Shown in pieces: positions 60,040 to 64,000 of a DNA stretch of 64,000 nt (its first letter is position 1; every line of letters begins with the position of its first letter). The DNA comes from Yponomeuta sedellus (Eukaryota; Arthropoda; Insecta; Lepidoptera; Yponomeutidae). The position numbers and the translations under genes are program-made. The stretch lies in the NCBI GenBank assembly GCA_934045075.1, contig OW203736.1:7331109-7395108 (forward strand). Direction: 5' to 3'. The notes beneath the pieces were generated by a model. The model did no database searches and was not told the DNA's origin. It saw only the letters and a program-made list of their open reading frames with translations.

Positions 60040-60530
60040 GGCATTTGATTGTGATTCCGGTAACTTTGCATGTGAAACGAGGTATAAGTCTAGACAAGAC
60101 TCTTGCTAGGGCAAAGTTATTTCCTGAAGAGTTAGCTCTATTGTTCACATTATTATGAAGCCGAATTTCCTTTGCGGTATAGGTTTACCTAAGTAGAACG
60201 TTTCTAGGAAACTTCACCGTGTTACAGGAAATTCAAAAGTGTAACAAGACAGTGCGGGGTTAACAAAATGTAAAGTATCAACAAGTTTGATGTTTAACAT
60301 TAAAATGTGAAAATTACTTCATCTACTCTGATACAAAGATTATAAAACTGAAAACAAAACTCTTATGACAAATATTACGCATAGGCCAAAAATAAAAATA
60401 CAAGTTTTATTACGATACAGGTCTTGTATGGACACCTGTATAATAATATAACTTTTTAATCATAACCTTTAAAATCTACGCAACGAGTTAACTGGTTAAC
60501 TCGAGTTAAATGAGCTAACCCGGGCTGACG
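60040..60530. other. No recognised feature
   Basis: AT-rich; a GTTAACTGGTTAACTCGAGTTAA-like set of GTTAAC palindromes lies at 60486-60510 just before the GC-rich element. Confidence 0.4.
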
Positions 60531-60531
60531 C

Positions 60532-61541
60532 AAGTGGGCCTCATTCCCCCTCGACGGTTGCCGCCTTGTCGTGGCGAGGGGGCTAAGTAGCCGTGGGGGC
60601 CTACGGGCGGGAGCACACCCACGGTGAAACCAAGAGCAACCCCGGAGGGACCGCTCCTCGGAGCGGTCAGCGGTGGTGGTGCTGTATGGGCAGCACCACC
60701 ACTGAGGAGCGATGCCGCCCATACGGCATCGCAGCCGTAAGGAGGAAGCCGCGGCAGGGGAGGAGTGCCGGTATTACGGTGCGCCGCTCTCCCTACCTGC
60801 CGCGGCCTTACCGGGGCCGCCACCGGTTGATGGCGGACGCGGTGGGGTCGCAGGGGAAGAGGAGTGGTGGTATTGCGGTGCGCCTCTCTCCCTATCCCCT
60901 GCAACCGTTTAGTCGCTTGGGCCCTGCTTCACACGTGGAGTGGGACCTAAGCGACCAAGAGGAGGAGGTCCGGCTGGGGGGGCGCCTTCGAGTGCCTCGT
61001 ACCAGTCGGACCAGTGCCGTGGGCGGAGGGTCAGGGGACCCACCGCCTGTAACACGGCGGGCCGGAAGGCGCCCCTTCGTGATCCGGGGGTGCCTTCCAG
61101 CACAGAGAGGGCCCGCGCGCTCGCTCTCCACCTTCTCTGCTATCAGAGAAGCGCTGGTGAGCGACGCGATGGGCCTCGCAGCGATGCGCCGCCCCCCTCT
61201 AGTCCGATTGTATGGGCAATGGGATGGGCGGGGCGTTTCCTTGCCTCGTCGTATGGGCGATGGGGCAGGGGGCGCTGCTGGGAAGCCACTCTGGCTCCCC
61301 CACCAGTCGAGCCCCTCCAGTGGAGGGGCGACCTCTTGCCGGGTCGCGGTGATTTAGCCTATGGCCTACCCCGCGACCCGGTAGAGGAGAGGAGGATCAC
61401 CGCGGGGGTTCAGTGGGTAGTCCAGCCCTCGGGCTGGGAGTCCCACACGAAGCCGCTCTGTTGTCCCCTGACAGCAGAGTGGTGAAGTGCGTAAATGCAT
61501 TCCCCCGCGTAACCAAAAAAAAAAAATAAGTGGGCCTCATT
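60532..61541 (+). mobile_element. GC-rich retroposon with perfect 14-bp TSD
   Basis: AAGTGGGCCTCATT occurs at 60532-60545 and 61528-61541. The 982-bp insert (60546-61527) starts CCCCCTCGACGG and ends in an A13 run. It is far GC-richer than its surroundings and hairpin-rich: CCCCCTCG/CGAGGGGG (60546-60553, 60575-60582), CCGCTCCTCGGAGCGG (60651-60666) and a long GGTGGTGGTGCTG/CAGCACCACCAC stem (about 60671-60704). No full ORF survives as a known protein, although one frame repeats RYYGAPLSLPA and WYCGAPLSLSPA. Perfect target repeats and the poly-A mean a recent retrotransposition. Best guess: the 5' and 3' parts of a GC-rich LINE joined by internal deletion, or a large non-autonomous derivative. 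Confidence 0.85.
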
Positions 61542-61569
61542 GGGTCTTACATTTAACTCTTGTTTTTTC

Positions 61570-61780
61570 ATGTAGCTTATATACGTACCACTGCTGCAGG
61601 GCACAGGGCTTTACCTTTTTTTAAACGACTTTAAAAAGGAGGACGTTATCAATTTGACGGTATATTTTTTTATTGACTGTGCCAATTTCCAGACCAGCGT
61701 AATTCATTTTCGCCACCAACTTTAAAATATACTTCTACAATACCTACAGTACGTATTTCGAATTTAGAGGCGATATTTAT
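61570..61780. other. E scrap and unrecognised AT-rich sequence
   Basis: ATGTAGCTTATATACGTACC and GCTGCAGGGCACAGGGCTT at 61571-61610 are the start of family E. AAAAAGGAGGACGTTATCAA at about 61635 resembles another common lepidopteran repeat end. Confidence 0.4.
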
Positions 61781-61782
61781 TT

Positions 61783-62152
61783 GAAGCGCTCGTGGCCTAG
61801 CGGAACCGAGTAATTGGAATCAATCACTTGGGTTAAGCAACAACAGGCGCGGTCAGGTACTGGATGGGTGACCGTCCCGTGACTACCGCTAGTGGCATTT
61901 TTCCGAGCGCTTCCGTGCTTCGCAAGGCACGTTAAGCCGTTGGTGCCGGCTGTCATGGAATGGCAGTCGTGAAGCCATGTCGGAGGCCTTATGGCCGGCT
62001 TGATAACTTCTGACAGTAAGGCCCGCTACGGTCTTACAATCCTCCACCAACCCGGACTTGGCCCCCGTGGTGGAGTATGGCCTAACCTTCCTGCAATACA
62101 GGAAGAGACCTGTGCTCCAACAGTGGGGACGTATAAAGGGTTGATATCGATT
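61783..62152 (+). mobile_element. S5 SINE, best full-length copy
   Basis: About 370 bp, sense. Head GAAGCGCTCGTGGCCTAGCG with a TTGGAATCAATCAC near-palindrome. The 5S-like internal promoter has a box-A-like TTAAGCAACA (61833), an intermediate-element-like GGCGCGGTCAG (61846), and a box-C-like TACTGGATGGGTGACCG (61858-61874), matching the corresponding part of insect 5S rRNA in order and spacing. The body contains GGCACGTTAAGCCGTTGGTG and CTTCTGACAGTAAGGCCC. The 3' region is CCCGTGGTGGAGTATGGCC, then GCAGGAAGAGACC-like sequence and GGGTTGATATCGATTC. I infer Pol III transcription from the type 1 promoter. Confidence 0.9.
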
Positions 62153-62163
62153 CATTTAAATTG

Positions 62164-62202
62164 TTTCTGTGTTTTTAGTGCCTTCTGTGTTTTTAGTGCC
62201 TT
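62164..62202. repeat. 18-bp direct duplication
   Basis: TTCTGTGTTTTTAGTGCC twice in succession, right after the S5 3' end. Confidence 0.85.
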
Positions 62203-62251
62203 AAGTCGGTTTAATTTTTAATGTAAAATCTTTTAATTAAGTAATTTAATT

Positions 62252-62530
62252 TAAAAACCTATTTAGAGGCTAAAAATTTCACCCATGCCGGGATTCGAAC
62301 CCGCAACCTCTGGCTATCCGTACCAGCGCTCTACCAATTGAGCCAATGGGCGACTCACGGCATCAGTGAAATTTCGAACCTCTTTACACTATTCTCTGTA
62401 TTACGTACGACATCTGACTTAAGCAAATTGCATCACTTACAGCCCCGACTACCTACTTTGCAGTTAGGTTTTAACATCGGAACGATATCACTGTACCCAC
62501 ATGATTACACTATTTTCATTTTTATTTTTA
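62252..62530 (-). mobile_element. tC element, long unit
   Basis: Minus-oriented with the tRNA-like part at about 62282-62354 and the long extension to CCCACATGATTACACTATTT. Part of the GCAGCGACATC block is deleted. Confidence 0.8.
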
Positions 62531-62686
62531 TTAAAAATAATTTTTTTTATTAAAAATAAAAATAATGTAAGTAATTTAATTTTCTTAAAATCTTTCAATT
62601 ACTTAATTAAAAGGTCCTGTCTGTTTGTTTCCTAAAGATTATAAAGTAAAAATGTTACTTTTTCAGAGACAAATTTATCAAGCGCT

Positions 62687-63170
62687 AGGGGCTAAGGGCT
62701 AAGGACCTGGAGGTAACAATTACTTCAAGTTGTAACGGTGCAAACCTTTTCACACCATTTTTTATTTCTTTTTCTATCTATCATTGTCAAATAGTTAAAT
62801 TATGTCACATATTTCCAAATTTCCCTCGTTCATCGCTACTACTTTACCCTTCGACCAGATCTGACTATTTTACCTGCTTATTCGTTTTTATCCAGTTTTT
62901 CTGCTTTATTATAAAATAACTATCAACAAATAAAACAACACCTGAAGTCGTTCCAGTTTCTTATTATTTGTAAAGGATATACAGCATTACAAAGTCTTCT
63001 AAAATTACGTAGATTTTAAAGAACTTTTTCTTATTGTTGTGCAAAATGATGAAGAAAATATTGGACCTGAAACAGTAAACTTTCCGGATCTCCTACTTAA
63101 TCATTGGCTGTAAATTAGGAAAGTTATTCGTGATGTTCTATTTCTAGGACGCCAGGGCTTAGGAGGCTAG
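62687..63170. mobile_element. Family O, longer relative of the TTAA MITE
   Basis: CTTCTAAAATTACGTAGATT, GAAAATATTGGACCTGAAAC, TTTCTAGGACGCCAGGGCTT match 35188-35394, while 62700-62990 is extra sequence. The left end GGACCTGGAGGTAACAATTA corresponds to the O left end. No TTAA flanks remain. Confidence 0.6.
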
Positions 63171-63179
63171 AGCAAGAGT

Positions 63180-63520
63180 TAAAGGCTAAGTTTACGCCAA
63201 ATGCTAGGACCAATTCTTCTGTTACCTATCTTAAACCTACAGTCATTCCGTAAGTTGTGTCTACATCGAGCGACCGCGTTTTACCCGGAAATTAAGCGTG
63301 ATCTCGCCAACGACTTTCCGATACAATCGACACGGTGTAAATAGAGCCTTATCGGCGGTCATTTGTGGCGCCACGGAAGTTAGAACTGGGATCACATAAA
63401 GATGTGAATCGTGCAACCTCCGTCCACCGTCTTGAACTAGAATAAACGAGGGAAATCTCGTCCTACCCCAACTTTTCGGCGTCATTGAGGGCTAGTATAA
63501 TAATATAATTTTAATCTGCT
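63180..63520. other. Unrecognised GC-moderate sequence
   Basis: The minus strand is open over 63261-63485 (74 codons) with balanced composition, but no domain or motif that I recognise. Confidence 0.35.
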
Positions 63521-63521
63521 T

Positions 63522-63712
63522 TAATGGCAGTCGTTAAGCCATGTCAGAGGCCTTATGAGCGGCTTGATACTTCTGACAGTAAGGCCCGCCACTGTCTTAC
63601 AATCCTTCACCAACCCGGACTTGGCCCTCCTGGTGGAGTATGGCCTACCCTTCCTGCGATGCAGGAAGAGACCCGTGCCCCAGCAGTGGGGACGTAAGGT
63701 TGATAACGAACG
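63522..63712 (+). mobile_element. S5 SINE, 3' half
   Basis: Starts at TTAATGGCAGTCGTTAAGCC and is complete to GGTTGATAACGAACGAA, the clearest example of the GATAACGAACG tail. Confidence 0.8.
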
Positions 63713-63825
63713 AAATTCTGCTTTTATTTAGGAAATATAGTCATACAGTGAGAATGACAGTTCCAACTTTACCTTAAATATAACAACAACTTAACACTTA
63801 TCAGTCACGTAAATTAAAAGAAAAT

Positions 63826-63905
63826 AACAGTGAAATTTGGAGTGTTTTCGTGATTTCTTTCTCCAAAATGATCTAGATTTTGAAATGGACACAAGTTATT
63901 TTAAT
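63826..63905. mobile_element. Repeat family I fragment
   Basis: TTTGGAGTGTTTTCGTGATT, CTCCAAAATGATCTAGATTT and TGAAATGGACACAAG. Confidence 0.55.
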
Positions 63906-63933
63906 ATTTATTTAATTTAGAAGCACTCGTTAC

Positions 63934-64000
63934 GTTAATGGCAGTCGTTAAGCCATGTCAGAAACCTTAAGGGCGGCTTGATAACTTCTGACAGTAAGGC
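63934..64000 (+). mobile_element. S5 SINE, 3' half, runs off the window
   Basis: Starts at TTAATGGCAGTCGTTAAGCC, the same internal position as the copy at 63522, and continues to the window end. Confidence 0.75.

Noticed and set aside
60593..61357. 254-codon ORF in GC-rich DNA
   Set aside because: Stops are rare by composition in several overlapping frames on both strands; the region is a retroposon with TSDs, and the peptide shows no known domain as a whole.
61833..61882. 5S rRNA gene
   Set aside because: Only the internal promoter region matches; the 5' third and the 3' end of 5S rRNA are absent and the block repeats in all S5 copies.

Overview
This window looks like repeat-dense, AT-rich nuclear DNA of an insect, most probably a moth or butterfly (Lepidoptera). 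I infer that from the repeat content: RTE- and CR1/jockey-type LINE 3' ends, short Helitrons that finish in a GGTCAGCTAG terminus at A|T targets, several tRNA-headed SINEs, and an abundant SINE whose promoter matches insect 5S rRNA. I see no convincing host protein-coding gene in 64 kb. The only intact, probably functional gene is a tRNA-Glu(UUC) at 26556-26627. The long open frames are retrotransposon fragments, microsatellites read through, or chance ORFs.

Family nicknames used below. S5: 5S rRNA-derived SINE of about 370 bp (22 copies or fragments). R-S: about 240-bp short element that shares its last 60 bp with RTE LINE copies in the same window. tA, tB, tC, tE/L: tRNA-like short elements. 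D: 3' terminus of a LINE ORF2 followed by a TATG tail. F, G, H, I, K, N, O, P, Q: unnamed MITE-like or dispersed families found by comparing the window with itself.

Layout. 1-10 kb: foldback MITE, tA, a mirror pair of R-S copies around an S5 tail and an AT microsatellite, MITEs F, G and H, an RTE fragment, a full S5. 10-20 kb: 20-bp minisatellite, second MITE G with an internal duplication, a TTAA-flanked element (16.2-17.3 kb) holding a LINE fragment and an AC tract, a short Helitron, S5 next to a roughly 330-bp TATG array. 20-30 kb: a 665-bp Helitron carrying a SINE with target-site duplications, a 452-bp foldback, reiterated blocks at 24-25 kb, the tRNA-Glu gene beside a head-to-head tC pair, a full tB. 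30-40 kb: LINE remnants, TTAA MITE O, a jockey-like RT C-terminus. 40-50 kb: 103-bp satellite, 38-bp minisatellite, compound CGAA/TGAA tract, MITE P pair, tandem Helitrons, CR1-like C-terminus. 50-64 kb: nested S5/tA locus, RT fragment cut by a palindrome, tC array, a GC-rich 982-bp retroposon with a perfect 14-bp target-site duplication, and more S5 copies.

The elements act on each other rather than as host genes. LINE-type 3' tails are shared with SINEs, which suggests mobilisation in trans. Tails seed microsatellites. Nested insertions give a relative insertion order. Family assignments come from reading the sequence and general knowledge; no database search was possible. Boundaries without target-site duplications are good to roughly 10-20 bp.
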